The notes: generated from the sequence alone by a model not told the origin. Positions 8,460 through 16,698 are shown, numbered from the stretch's first letter. The stretch: 56,180 nucleotides of DNA from Candidatus Sumerlaeaceae bacterium (GCA_026418615.1 JAOAAY010000020.1:1-56180); one strand, 5' to 3'. Made by a program: numbers and translations.

Positions 8460-8880
8460 TTCAGGGACGGGCAATTCGGGGACGGTTGATGAATTGCTCT
8501 TGGGGGAAAGAGGTCAGAGCGACCAGAGCCAGATGCTAAGAGCCTGTTGAAACGACTGGGGAACAGGCGGGCCGACCGGGGGTTTTCGCCTTGACACGCG
8601 TGAACCCGTGTGGATGTCATGCCGGCCCACGGAATGGCGGAATTCACTTGGTGACGGCCGGTACTGGGATGCCGTGTGGATGCTAAACACTCCGCAGGAA
8701 TGACGGAGAGTTTCGGGGTTGACGCGGCTGTATCAAGATGTTTGGAGGGCATGCGGGATATCAAAACGAGGGGGAGAGCACTTGGGACCGTATTTGTCGG
8801 AGAACGGCCTAGGGGGGTCCCCGAGAACGACTCCGCTGGCAAGCGCATGACCGGAATTTTATCAACCGCCCCCTCATTTT
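8460..8880 (+). repeat. Family B MITE-like element, copy with best-preserved ends
   Basis: The left end TTCGGGGACGGTTGATGAAT (8474-8493) is matched by the inverted right end TTTTATCAACCGCCCCCTCA (about 8856-8875). Inside, GCCTGTT (8542-8548) and AACAGGC (8562-8568) form a 7-bp hairpin. The strings CGCGTGAACCCGTGTGGATG and TCGGAGAACGGCC are shared with copy 1 or copy 9010-9366. Just before the left end, three AATTC(G/A)GGGACGG-like strings stand in a row. No ORF in it looks like a protein. Confidence 0.65.
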
Positions 8881-8895
8881 CCCTGAGTTTTCTGA

Positions 8896-8969
8896 CCGGC
8901 ATCCTTGGAGTGCGGCAGCCATGCTGCCGCCTTGCGCGCGGCAAGCCACGCTTGCCGCCGACCGCGGGG
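8896..8969 (-). repeat. Family A double-hairpin repeat, inverted copy A3
   Basis: The unit is in reverse orientation, reading GGCATCCTTGGAGTGCGGCA on the plus strand, then GCTGCCGC, and then GCGGCAAGC-CAC-GCTTGCCGC. Both stems are complete. Only the linker between them differs from the forward copies (CTTGCGC instead of CCTGCCC), showing that the stems are conserved over the spacer. Confidence 0.8.
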
Positions 8970-9009
8970 CAACTTGTCGCAATTCAGGTACTGCAATTTG
9001 GGGCCAGTT

Positions 9010-9366
9010 AGTGAAACGCGTGTCGGCGGGGGACGGATTGGTGTGACTCAGGCTCGATTTTGAGAGCCTGCGGAGCCGACTGGCGAGCAGGCGCGCCGAC
9101 CAGAGGCTTTCACTTTGATGCTCGCGAATCCGTGTGGATGTCATGCACGCCGACAGAATGGCGGAGGGTTTTGGGGTTGCATCGGCCGGATCAGGGCGCT
9201 GCTCGGCGATTGATCGGAGCCGTTTGGAGGTCCTATTTGTCGAGAACACCTTTGAGAGTATTCGATTATAGTAACATGACCGAAACTAGGTCAACTATCT
9301 CTAAATTATCCCGTCTCCGAATTATCCCGTCCCCGAAATTAGGCAGTTTGTCAACCGTCCGCTAAT
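9010..9366 (+). repeat. Family B MITE-like element, third full-length copy
   Basis: It shares TCGATTTTGAGAGCCTG, GAGCCGACTGGCGA, TCCGTGTGGATGTCATGC and AATGGCGGAGGGTT with copies 1 and 8460-8880. It ends in GTCAACCGTCC near 9349-9359. The left end (GGCGGGGGACGGATTGGTG) is degraded. The hairpin arms here are GCCTGC (9066-9071) and GCAGGC (9087-9092), the same place as GCCTGTT/AACAGGC in the previous copy but with changed bases that still pair. Short CGTCTCCGAATTATCCCGTC repeats precede the right end. Confidence 0.6.
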
Positions 9367-9376
9367 TTTACACTAG

Positions 9377-9750
9377 CGGGTTGGCCTGCGGTTGGCGGCA
9401 AGCGTGGCTTGCCGCGGGCAGGGCGGCAGCATGGCTGCCGCACTCCAAGGAGGCCGGTTGCGAGGGATCTTGCGGTCCGCAGCGTTGCCGGCTTCTTTTC
9501 GGCATGGCACCTGAGCCCCACCCGCCCAGCGTCCAACCATTGGCTGGTTTTCCATCCGTTGCACGCGTCGGTCGGCAAGCGTGGCTTGCCGCGGGCAGGG
9601 CGGCAGCATGGCTGCCGCACTCCAAGGATGCGGGTTGCGAGGAATCTTGCGGCCCGCAGCGGTGCTGGCTTCTTTTCGGCATGGCACCCAAGCCCCACCC
9701 GCCCAGCGTCCAACCCTTGGCTGGTTTTCCATCCGTTGCACGGGCCGTGT
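9377..9750 (+). repeat. 177-bp tandem duplication containing family A copies A4 and A5
   Basis: GGCAAGCGTGGCTTGCC starts at 9397 and again at 9574, and ATCCGTTGCACG lies at 9554 and 9731. This gives a 177-bp period for two consecutive units. Each unit holds the double hairpin, the conserved tail (TTGC.GGCTTCTTTTCGGCATGGCAC) and a segment with CCCACCCGCCCAGCGTCCAA. The units differ at several positions, so the duplication is not an assembly double-count. The remaining bases to 9831 carry no gene; ACGGCGCCGT at 9822-9831 is a palindrome directly before the hemB stop. Confidence 0.85.
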
Positions 9751-9831
9751 CAACGGCTTGGGACCAAAGTCATCCTAGAGGGCGAGGCTGTGGACTATTG
9801 AAACTGTTTACAGCACGGGGACGGCGCCGTG

Positions 9832-10830
9832 TCAAATGGTTCCGCGGGCTATCTGGGCGGCGTAGTAGGTGATGATGATGTCGGCGCCTGCGCGTTTGAT
9901 GGAGGTGAGGGATTCGCGGACGGTTTGGGGTTCATCGAGCCAGCCGTTGGCGGCGGCGGCCTTGAGCATGGCGTATTCGCCGCTGACCTGATAGGCGGCA
10001 ATGGGGGCGTCGGTGCGGGTGCGCAGGCGGGCAATGAGGTCGAGGCACGGCATGGCCGGCTTGACCATGACGATGTCGGCGCCCTCGTCGAGGTCGGTCA
10101 TGGCTTCGGCGAGGGCCTCGCGGGCGTTGGCGGGGTTCAACTGGTGGCTTTTGCGGTCGCCGGTGGCCGGGGCGCTGTGGGCGGCTTCCCGGAAGGGACC
10201 GTAGAAGGCGGAGGCGAGTTTCGCGGCGTACGCCATGATGGGGGTTTCGGTGAACCCGTCAGCGTCGAGAGCAGCGCGGATGGCGGCGACGCGGCCATCC
10301 ATCATGTCGGACGGGGCGATCATGTCGGCGCCGGCGCGCGCGTGGGAAACGGCGGTGCGGGCCAGCAGGGCAACGGTTTCGTCGTTGAGGATGCGCCCGT
10401 CGCGCACCACGCCGCAATGGCCGTGCGTGGTGTAGGCGCAGAGGCAGACATCGGTGATGACGACAAGGTCGGGTGCGGCGCCTTTGACGGCTCGCACGGC
10501 CTGTTGCACAACGCCGTCGTCGGCGTACGCACCACTGCCGAGATCGTCCTTGGCGTGTGGAACGCCAAACAGTAAAATGGCGCACAAGCCGCGGTCTGCG
10601 AGATCGGCGGCCTCGGCGGCGAGAAGGTCGGGCGTAAGCCGCTGAATTCCCGGCATGGCGGCGATGTCCTCCCGGCGGCCGGTGCCTTCGATGGCGAACA
10701 TGGGCATGACAAGGTCGTCGAGGCCGACGCGGGTCTCGCAAACGAGTGCACGAACTGCGGGTGTGGCGCGCAAGCGCCGGTGTCGCCTGATCACGCCAGC
10801 AGATACCGCGGGCGGTTTGGTGTTGATCAC
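9832..10830 (-). CDS. hemB: Porphobilinogen synthase (delta-aminolevulinate dehydratase)
   Basis: HemB condenses two 5-aminolevulinate molecules to porphobilinogen in tetrapyrrole (haem) synthesis. The Schiff-base lysines are visible in MAYAAKLASAFYGPFREA and VMVKPA. The zinc-site cysteines are in TDVCLCAYTTHGHCG, marking the zinc-dependent type. The RRLRATPAVRALV start of the conserved domain and the SGEYAMLKAAA segment are also present. GTG 10830 is chosen as start because AGCAGG lies seven bases upstream and it gives 332 residues, close to the family's usual ~325. ATG 10881 would overlap the divergent gene. No other haem gene is in the window. A Gly-rich ORF on the opposite strand is a shadow. 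Confidence 0.95.
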   Translation of the reverse strand: MINTKPPAVSAGVIRRHRRLRATPAVRALVCETRVGLDDLVMPMFAIEGTGRREDIAAMPGIQRLTPDLLAAEAADLADRGLCAILLFGVPHAKDDLGSGAYADDGVVQQAVRAVKGAAPDLVVITDVCLCAYTTHGHCGVVRDGRILNDETVALLARTAVSHARAGADMIAPSDMMDGRVAAIRAALDADGFTETPIMAYAAKLASAFYGPFREAAHSAPATGDRKSHQLNPANAREALAEAMTDLDEGADIVMVKPAMPCLDLIARLRTRTDAPIAAYQVSGEYAMLKAAAANGWLDEPQTVRESLTSIKRAGADIIITYYAAQIARGTI

Positions 10831-10858
10831 TGGCGACCTGCTCCGTGTACTAATAGCA

Positions 10859-11827
10859 ATGACCGACAAGCCCGCGAGCATGCGGACCCCGGCACTGCCG
10901 CCGGTGGATCCGCGACAGCCTTTTTACTTCCTTCATGGCGACCACGAGGCTGCGATTGAACGCTTCAAGTCGGCCATCGTTGACGCTCACCTGACCCCGG
11001 AGCAGCGCGAGGAAAATTATCGCGAGATCGTCGCTCCGGGCACGCAGCCGCAACTCAAGCGGGTGCTGGGCGAATTGACAGCGGAACTGGCCACGGTGTC
11101 GTTTTTGCCAGATGTGAAGAGAGTCGTCACCCTTTATCCTGTTCAGGATTTTTACGGCACCCGAAAGACGGCCTCGCGGGCGTCTAAGATAGAAAAGGCC
11201 GGTGCGGGCGGTCGGTCGCCGAGCGATGATCTGGCGGAGTTCATTGAGCGCGAATTGCCGCATTTGAATGGCGTGCTCATCTGCATCGCGGTGGAGGATT
11301 ACGAGAAGTGGCGGCGGATTTCGCCGACGAATCCGGTGGTGGCGCTGGCGCAGCGGCGAGGCGTGCTGGTGGCGTTTCGCGAGACGGGACCGCAGTTTGC
11401 GTTTTTTGACGCCCTGTTTGCCCGCGACACGGGCACGGCGATCGCTTTGTGGCGCGATTGGTGGGAGGCCACGGGCGGCGCCCCGAAGATGTTTTATGCC
11501 TTGGTCTCGCAAATGCGGCTTTTGATTCAGGCCAAGACGGCTTCCGGCGGATATCTTCAGAGTCGGGGAGTTACGCGAGCCCAGTTCGCGCAGGACTTTA
11601 TGCCGGCAGAGGCGGACAAGAACTTGTTCGCCCTGCAGCCAGAATGGCGCCGGGAGAAACTGATGAAGGCCGCAGCGAATTTCTCGTTCGCTGAGTTGCT
11701 TCGTGCATACGAGAAACTGTCGGATCTTCAGAAGTATGCCATTCCGCTCAACAGCGATCCGTATGTCCCCGATAAGAGTCTGCTCGCCGAACTCTGGATT
11801 ACCAGTTTTACGGCGTGGGACGCGTGA
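10859..11827 (+). CDS. holA: DNA polymerase III delta subunit-like protein
   Basis: A 322-residue protein whose N-terminus (PFYFLHGDHEAAIERFKSAI) matches the start of HolA, where FLxGxE is typical. Middle and C-terminal parts also fit (GVLICIAVEDYEKWR, FYALVSQMRLLIQAKTA, LRAYEKLSDLQKYAI, LLAELWITSF). The delta subunit opens the beta clamp as part of the clamp loader. Delta subunits are poorly conserved and lack catalytic motifs, so the call rests on overall pattern. ATG 10859 starts 28 bases from the divergent hemB start; no clear Shine-Dalgarno site is seen. The next gene follows after seven bases. Confidence 0.75.
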   Translation: MTDKPASMRTPALPPVDPRQPFYFLHGDHEAAIERFKSAIVDAHLTPEQREENYREIVAPGTQPQLKRVLGELTAELATVSFLPDVKRVVTLYPVQDFYGTRKTASRASKIEKAGAGGRSPSDDLAEFIERELPHLNGVLICIAVEDYEKWRRISPTNPVVALAQRRGVLVAFRETGPQFAFFDALFARDTGTAIALWRDWWEATGGAPKMFYALVSQMRLLIQAKTASGGYLQSRGVTRAQFAQDFMPAEADKNLFALQPEWRREKLMKAAANFSFAELLRAYEKLSDLQKYAIPLNSDPYVPDKSLLAELWITSFTAWDA

Positions 11828-11834
11828 CGGTTTG

Positions 11835-12722
11835 ATGTTGGCGAGGCCACTGAGCCGCGCGGCGACGGCGCTGGTCGTGTTGCTGGCGGGTGTGGCCCCG
11901 GCGGGGGCCGACGCCGCGGGCCGTCAATTGGCCTCGGCGACGGCACCGCGGGCTGCGGCCGCGCCGGTCGCCATCACTCAGAGCGATGAGACACTCACGA
12001 AAATCATTCGGCTCAGGTCGAAGTTGAAAAACTTCAAAATGACTTGGGATCCTGCGTCGAACGGGAATCTGCTAACCGGTTTTACGGCAGAACTGGGCGG
12101 CGGGCGGATCGCGGCCAAGGGGAGTATCAACTGGCTTAATCCTCAAGGCCCGCATCGCCTAAACCTGCGGCTGGAAGGCGTGGACTTCAAGACGGCACTC
12201 ACGGCGCTGAACATGCAGATGGACGGGCGCATCGTGGGCCGTTTGTCGGGCGAGATGGACTTTGAATGGTCGGGGCTCAAACTGCGCCAAATCAAGCAGA
12301 CGGCCACAGGGCGCGTGCACCTGACGCTCTCGGAGGGCGAGGCCTCGCGGATGACGATTTTGCGGACACTTTCGGGTCTGAGTGGGATTCGGGAACTGGA
12401 AATGATCCGATTCACCGGGGGAGAGATGATTGCGGCCGTCCGCGGCGGACGCATTGAAGTGGAGCGGCTGGTCATCTCGACGCCTGATGCTGAGTTTGAG
12501 GGGCGCGGCTGGTGTCTGCTTGTCACGGAGGAAATGCTGGCGGAGTTCGAAATGAGCGTTCGCCCGCACCTTGCCATGCGAAGCCACCGCCCCGAAGTGC
12601 GGATGTTGGGCGGAACACTTAACAGGGTTCCGGCGCTGCGTGACAGCGATGCGCTCGTGCGCGTTCCTGTGGTGGCGCGGTTTGCCGGCACGCTCAGCAA
12701 TCCGGCGCCGGTAGCGAATTAG
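11835..12722 (+). CDS. AsmA-like secreted protein
   Basis: A 295-residue protein with a signal peptide (MLARPLSRAATALVVLLAG) and a beta-rich body resembling the C-terminal part of AsmA-family proteins: LRLEGVDFKTALTALNMQMD, GRLSGEMDFEWSGLKLRQIK, GRVHLTLSEGEASRM and GLSGIRELEMIRF. Family members act in the periplasm in outer-membrane assembly or lipid transport, but this protein is far shorter than full AsmA. It starts seven bases after holA and is probably cotranscribed. In many proteobacteria holA sits next to lptE, another envelope gene; whether this one plays a comparable role is open. Confidence 0.6.
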   Translation: MLARPLSRAATALVVLLAGVAPAGADAAGRQLASATAPRAAAAPVAITQSDETLTKIIRLRSKLKNFKMTWDPASNGNLLTGFTAELGGGRIAAKGSINWLNPQGPHRLNLRLEGVDFKTALTALNMQMDGRIVGRLSGEMDFEWSGLKLRQIKQTATGRVHLTLSEGEASRMTILRTLSGLSGIRELEMIRFTGGEMIAAVRGGRIEVERLVISTPDAEFEGRGWCLLVTEEMLAEFEMSVRPHLAMRSHRPEVRMLGGTLNRVPALRDSDALVRVPVVARFAGTLSNPAPVAN

Positions 12723-12890
12723 CCGCAGATTCGACCAGCACGCCTCTGAAGGCGTCAGGCGAGGGCTTGCCGTCCAAGCCGTCACACGCCCCGTCGCAGA
12801 GTTCGGCTTGCATGGCACGGCTGATTTATGCAACCCATCTCCTCCAAGGGTTGGTCCCTGTTGAATCGAGTTCCTGCTGAGGCCTACGCC

Positions 12891-13502
12891 ATGCCCTGGT
12901 CTTGCCGCTCCGTTGCTTGTCTGTTGCTCGCGACGAGCCTGTGGCTCGCTGTCGAAGCCCCGCCTGCGCAGGCGCAGTTTTGGCGTCGGCGGAATGCCCC
13001 GCGCGTCGAGCAGGCGAGGATTCGGGTTGATGTCCGCCGGTTGGCTGAGGCGGTGCACGAGCAGACAAATGTCGAGCGCATGCGGTCGCGCTTGCAGCCC
13101 CTTGACCGGTCGCCGGCGCTGGCGTCTGCGGCTGAGTTACACAGCCGCGACATGGCGGAGAGGGGTTACTTCAGCCACACCACCAAGGGTTGGGTGCGCG
13201 GCAAATCCTTCAGCGAACGGCTTCGGGCCGCCGGGGTGTCGGGTCGGCGTTTGGCAGAGAATATCGCGTTGCTGCCAGTGCGGATGGCGATGCTGGACGC
13301 GCCTGACGGCGAATCGCTGCGTGTGGAGCCCGACTACGAGGGGATGGCGCGCGAAGTCGTACAGATGTGGATGAAAAGCGCCGGGCATCGGCGGAATATT
13401 CTGGATGGACACCTTGACTCGCTTGGCGTGGGTTGCTGGCTTGGGGAGAAAAGCGGCGTTTCTTATGTTTATGTTACGCAGGATTTTGGCGACTTGCGCT
13501 GA
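12891..13502 (+). CDS. Secreted CAP/SCP-domain protein (YkwD-like)
   Basis: After a signal peptide (MPWSCRSVACLLLATSLWLA, cleaved near AQAQF) comes a bacterial CAP domain. The visible landmarks are the histidines in LHSRDMAERGYFSHTT and SAGHRRNIL, the glutamate in RRLAENIA, and the LGVGCW and YVYVTQDFG strands. The bacterial family is extracytoplasmic and its molecular activity is largely unknown. ATG 12891 is preferred because it places the signal sequence at the N-terminus; ATG 12828 is the longer alternative. The stop is four bases from the stop of the convergent thioredoxin-like gene. Confidence 0.88.
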   Translation: MPWSCRSVACLLLATSLWLAVEAPPAQAQFWRRRNAPRVEQARIRVDVRRLAEAVHEQTNVERMRSRLQPLDRSPALASAAELHSRDMAERGYFSHTTKGWVRGKSFSERLRAAGVSGRRLAENIALLPVRMAMLDAPDGESLRVEPDYEGMAREVVQMWMKSAGHRRNILDGHLDSLGVGCWLGEKSGVSYVYVTQDFGDLR

Positions 13503-13505
13503 CCG

Positions 13506-14129
13506 TCACTGCTGATCGTAAGGGACGCCGCCCGGGCGATAAAAGAAGTAATTGCCGCGGACGCCGGGCACTCGCGCGGAGTGGCGCGCGACGATGGTTT
13601 GCGGCTCAGTGCTCGCCTGGCTGACAACAGCGGGTTGCGCGACAGCCGACGGCCGGTCGCCGCCTGGGCGCTGGGATGGCGAGGCGGTTTCTGTTCGGCG
13701 GGGTTGCTCTGGCTGGTTCGCAAGGTTGTCAATTCGCCGGCCGAGCGAGGCGATGGCTCCGGCCTGCAGAGACCCGACGCTGCGATAGACTGTGCGGAAC
13801 GCCCCGTTTTTGTAATGAAGCAGTACAATCGTCGGGGTCGCCGAGACACCGAACTGATCGGCAAGGCGGGGATAACTGGAGTAGTCAAGTTTAACCTTGA
13901 CGGCATTCCTGAGGTCGGCCTCGCAGGATTTTCTGCGGAGCACCGCCTCCAAGCGTTCACAATCGGGGCAGCCCTCCTGCTCAAAGATCAGCAGGAGGGG
14001 CCGTCCGGACTCTCGGGCGGCGGCCGCTGCGCTGCTATAGTCCGTGTGCCAACCGTCAGCCAAGGCGTTCGCCGTGGTCAGTGACAAGAGGATGATGTAA
14101 AGTGCTACCGCCCGACAACCGTTTAACAT
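13506..14129 (-). CDS. Exported thioredoxin-like protein with CPDC motif
   Basis: A signal peptide (MLNGCRAVALYIILLSLTTA) leads to a thioredoxin fold with redox pair GCPDCERLE (C54 and C57 from the chosen start) and the cis-proline ATPTIVLLHY. A 60-residue disordered, proline- and glutamine-rich tail ends RPGGVPYDQQ. Such proteins reduce or isomerise disulfides in the periplasm (SoxW/DsbD-gamma-like); the partner is unknown. ATG 14129 has TCAGG just upstream and makes a clean signal peptide. An upstream start at 14201 would bury it. Confidence 0.82.
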   Translation of the reverse strand: MLNGCRAVALYIILLSLTTANALADGWHTDYSSAAAAARESGRPLLLIFEQEGCPDCERLEAVLRRKSCEADLRNAVKVKLDYSSYPRLADQFGVSATPTIVLLHYKNGAFRTVYRSVGSLQAGAIASLGRRIDNLANQPEQPRRTETASPSQRPGGDRPSAVAQPAVVSQASTEPQTIVARHSARVPGVRGNYFFYRPGGVPYDQQ

Positions 14130-14345
14130 GCCTGACCACGCCTGCCTGAGAAAAATATCCAGCCTCAAGACAAATGAGTACCTATCCGCCACCTGAATCA
14201 TTTATAGAGCAAAGCCTGCTCGATGGACAAGCGGCTCGCGGGGCGGGTAGCGTTCAACAGAATTCCCTTGCCGCCACGGCCGTTATCGTTTTGCGATGCA
14301 GCGAAGCAAAGTGAGGACAACCAACGAAACGGGGCATCCGGCGGC

Positions 14346-15713
14346 ATGAAACTTAAGAAACGCGATCAGATCGTGGCGATCTCGATCGGCGCGCTCCTGT
14401 TCATCGGACTGGTTCACATGGTCATTTTCAAACCTCGTGCGGAACTCTATGAGCAGGTGAGCAAGGAATATAGCGAGGGCATCACGCTTCTGCAGAGCGT
14501 TCCCCAGCCGAGTTCCCCGCAGGAAATCCCCAAGTTTCGGGAGCAAACGACGGTTCTCGACAACCGGGTCACCAGCGTTATCGAGGAACTGCGCCTAAAC
14601 ATTCCGCCGTATTACGGTAGCCGCCGGCCTGAAGCCGTTGAACGGCGGCTGAATGACTGTGTTGCCTTGCTCAAAGAATTGATGGAATTAAAGGCGACTC
14701 TGAAGAACACGCGGCTGTCCTTCCTCGACGACCGGCGTCAGAACCCCAACAACCCGTTTGAGATGCAGATGGGCTGGAACCTGCCCCTGAAAATCGACGA
14801 GGGCCGGCCGGGCGTGTTGTGGGATAATGTGACCAAACTACAGGACCGTTGGGTGCTGCTCAATGGCATCACCAATCCGCTTGAGCGTTTGCAAGAGCGC
14901 ATTGCCTACAATGACTTGCTAAATCAGATCGGAATCCGTCCGGCGGAGGTTTCTGATTGGGTCGCCCCCATTCAGATCCGGGGCATATCGGCTTATGTGT
15001 TTTTCAACGACATCAAGAGGGCCGAGGAAGTGCTCAACGCCCGGTTACTCCAGAATGTTCAGGCGCTCGAGGGCCTGAGAAATCCGCTTAGCACCAATCG
15101 TTTCGGCGTACTGGTCCCTTCATTGAAAAAACTTTGGATGAGCGAACTGATTTACGAAAAGCGCGATCCCAAATCGCCGATCGACAAGGCGCGGCTGCGC
15201 GACATCCTCGAGGTCAACATGCCCACCGACCACGCCTTGTTGGCCACCAACAAGCAACTCGAGTCGCTCATCGACATTATCAAGAAGGCCGACAAAAACG
15301 GTGTGACGGAGATCTCGCAGGTGAATCTGATGAAGCCGGTGGCCTTGATGAAATTTGAGGGGCGCAAACAGGAGGAATCCACGGCTCCGGCGGCGACTCC
15401 GGCCGTCCCTACGCCGATGGCAGGCCCAGCCAATTTTGGAGCCATGATGGATCCGGCCATGATGGGCGGGCCGTACGCAGGCTTTGGCATGATGACACCG
15501 ACGCCGGTTCCCGAGGGTGAAAAAGTCGGCGGCGGGGCCGGCATCGAAATGTGGTTTACGGCCAACAATGCCAACATGATCCAATTTCTTTTCGACATCA
15601 CCCATGCGCCGCGGTCTTACACTTTAGACGACTTGGATATCCAGGCGATGCCCGACCGGACATTGCGCACATCTGCAACAATCGAATTGGTAACAAATAT
15701 CGAAGGAAAATAG
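14346..15713 (+). CDS. PilO-like (Amuc_1100-type) inner-membrane pilus protein
   Basis: A 455-residue bitopic protein: short basic N-terminus (MKLKKRDQ), one transmembrane helix (IVAISIGALLFIGLVHMVIF), a coiled-coil-forming region, then a large extracytoplasmic part. The part before the final beta domain is Met/Pro/Gly rich (GAMMDPAMMGGPYAGFGMMT). The final domain (EMWFTANNANMIQFLFDITH ... SATIELVTNIEGK) has the ferredoxin-like layout of PilO/GspM C-termini. It probably belongs with the PilMN and secretin genes 20 kb away, which lack a PilO of their own. ATG 14346 is chosen over a codon 123 bases upstream because it puts the helix near the N-terminus. Confidence 0.65.
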   Translation: MKLKKRDQIVAISIGALLFIGLVHMVIFKPRAELYEQVSKEYSEGITLLQSVPQPSSPQEIPKFREQTTVLDNRVTSVIEELRLNIPPYYGSRRPEAVERRLNDCVALLKELMELKATLKNTRLSFLDDRRQNPNNPFEMQMGWNLPLKIDEGRPGVLWDNVTKLQDRWVLLNGITNPLERLQERIAYNDLLNQIGIRPAEVSDWVAPIQIRGISAYVFFNDIKRAEEVLNARLLQNVQALEGLRNPLSTNRFGVLVPSLKKLWMSELIYEKRDPKSPIDKARLRDILEVNMPTDHALLATNKQLESLIDIIKKADKNGVTEISQVNLMKPVALMKFEGRKQEESTAPAATPAVPTPMAGPANFGAMMDPAMMGGPYAGFGMMTPTPVPEGEKVGGGAGIEMWFTANNANMIQFLFDITHAPRSYTLDDLDIQAMPDRTLRTSATIELVTNIEGK

Positions 15714-15767
15714 CAGCCGTACAGATGGGGCGGCCGAGTCGGGCGGTGGCTCAACGGGAAATCGGAA

Positions 15768-16604
15768 ATGGAAATCGAAGTCTATCAACAACATAGTGAC
15801 TTGTTGGTGCAACCTCGGGGCCGGATTGTACTTGAGCATTGCGAGCGGTTGAAATCGGCCTGCCTGCCCTTGATCACGAAGGGGCTCGACCAAGTCCTCC
15901 TCGACTTGTCGAAGGTTGACTTTGTGGACAGCGCGGGGCTGGGCGTATTGGTCTCGCTGAAGATGGCCGCGAGCAAGGTGAAGTCGCGCATCATCCTCCT
16001 GCAGCCATCGAAACCGGTTTCGGATATCCTTTATATTTCCAAGTTGGATGGCATTTTCGACATTCTGACCGGGCCCGAGGCGGATCTGCTCAAGGGTCAG
16101 ATTATGCAGCCGCGAAATAAATTGACGCCCGGTGCGGGCGGCGGCTTGTCGCGGCCGTCTGTCGCCAGCATTCCTCCCGCGGCGCCGGCCGCGCCCCCCG
16201 CCAGTCCCCCGGTCCCGCCTGCTCAGGCCCAGCCGGCCGCTCCGAAACCGGCCGTGGTTCAGGCTGCTCCAGAACCTCCCCCCCCGCCGCCGGCCGAGGC
16301 GGTGGCTCCTGCTGTGCTCGCGCAACGGGAGGCCGTCGAGGAGCACTGCAAACGCGCTGTCGAGCACATGCGTCGCGCCGAGTATCAAGAGTCGGTGACG
16401 CGGTATAAAATGGCGTTGGAACTCGATCCGGAGTATTTGCCGGCATTGAACAATTTGGCCATCGTTTACGAAAAACTCCCCTCGTGGCATTCGCTTGCCG
16501 TTGAAACTTGGGAGACCGTGCTGCGCATCAGCCGCGAGCGCGGGGATCAAAAACATGTCGATCGCGCGCAGAGGCACCTGGAGAATCTGCGTAAGATGGG
16601 CTGA
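15768..16604 (+). CDS. STAS domain-TPR fusion protein
   Basis: Residues 1-110 form a STAS domain of the anti-sigma-factor-antagonist (SpoIIAA/RsbV) type with the phosphorylatable serine in FVDSAGLGVL (S55). Residues 120-190 are a proline/alanine-rich linker. Residues 195-275 hold TPR-type repeats (AVEHMRRAEYQESVTRYKMA, YLPALNNLAIVYEKL). STAS proteins switch partner kinases by phosphorylation; the TPR end suggests it scaffolds a further protein. No serine kinase of the RsbW type is encoded nearby. It starts 54 bases after the PilO-like gene on the same strand, so cotranscription is likely and a pilus or motility link is possible but unproven. Confidence 0.82.
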   Translation: MEIEVYQQHSDLLVQPRGRIVLEHCERLKSACLPLITKGLDQVLLDLSKVDFVDSAGLGVLVSLKMAASKVKSRIILLQPSKPVSDILYISKLDGIFDILTGPEADLLKGQIMQPRNKLTPGAGGGLSRPSVASIPPAAPAAPPASPPVPPAQAQPAAPKPAVVQAAPEPPPPPPAEAVAPAVLAQREAVEEHCKRAVEHMRRAEYQESVTRYKMALELDPEYLPALNNLAIVYEKLPSWHSLAVETWETVLRISRERGDQKHVDRAQRHLENLRKMG

Positions 16605-16698
16605 AGCCGGGTGCGATTGCGCCGCGCCGGCTGAGAATGCGTCCGGCATCGTCGTGTAGCAACCGAACAAGCACGAGTTGTAACGGGAGCATGCTCAG

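Noticed and set aside
1..9830. CRISPR array
   Set aside because: The repeats are of unequal spacing, include inverted copies and have no unique spacers of constant length; no cas genes are present.
9829..10575. Gly/Val-rich plus-strand ORF over hemB
   Set aside because: Shadow of hemB, whose catalytic lysines and zinc cysteines are all present on the minus strand.
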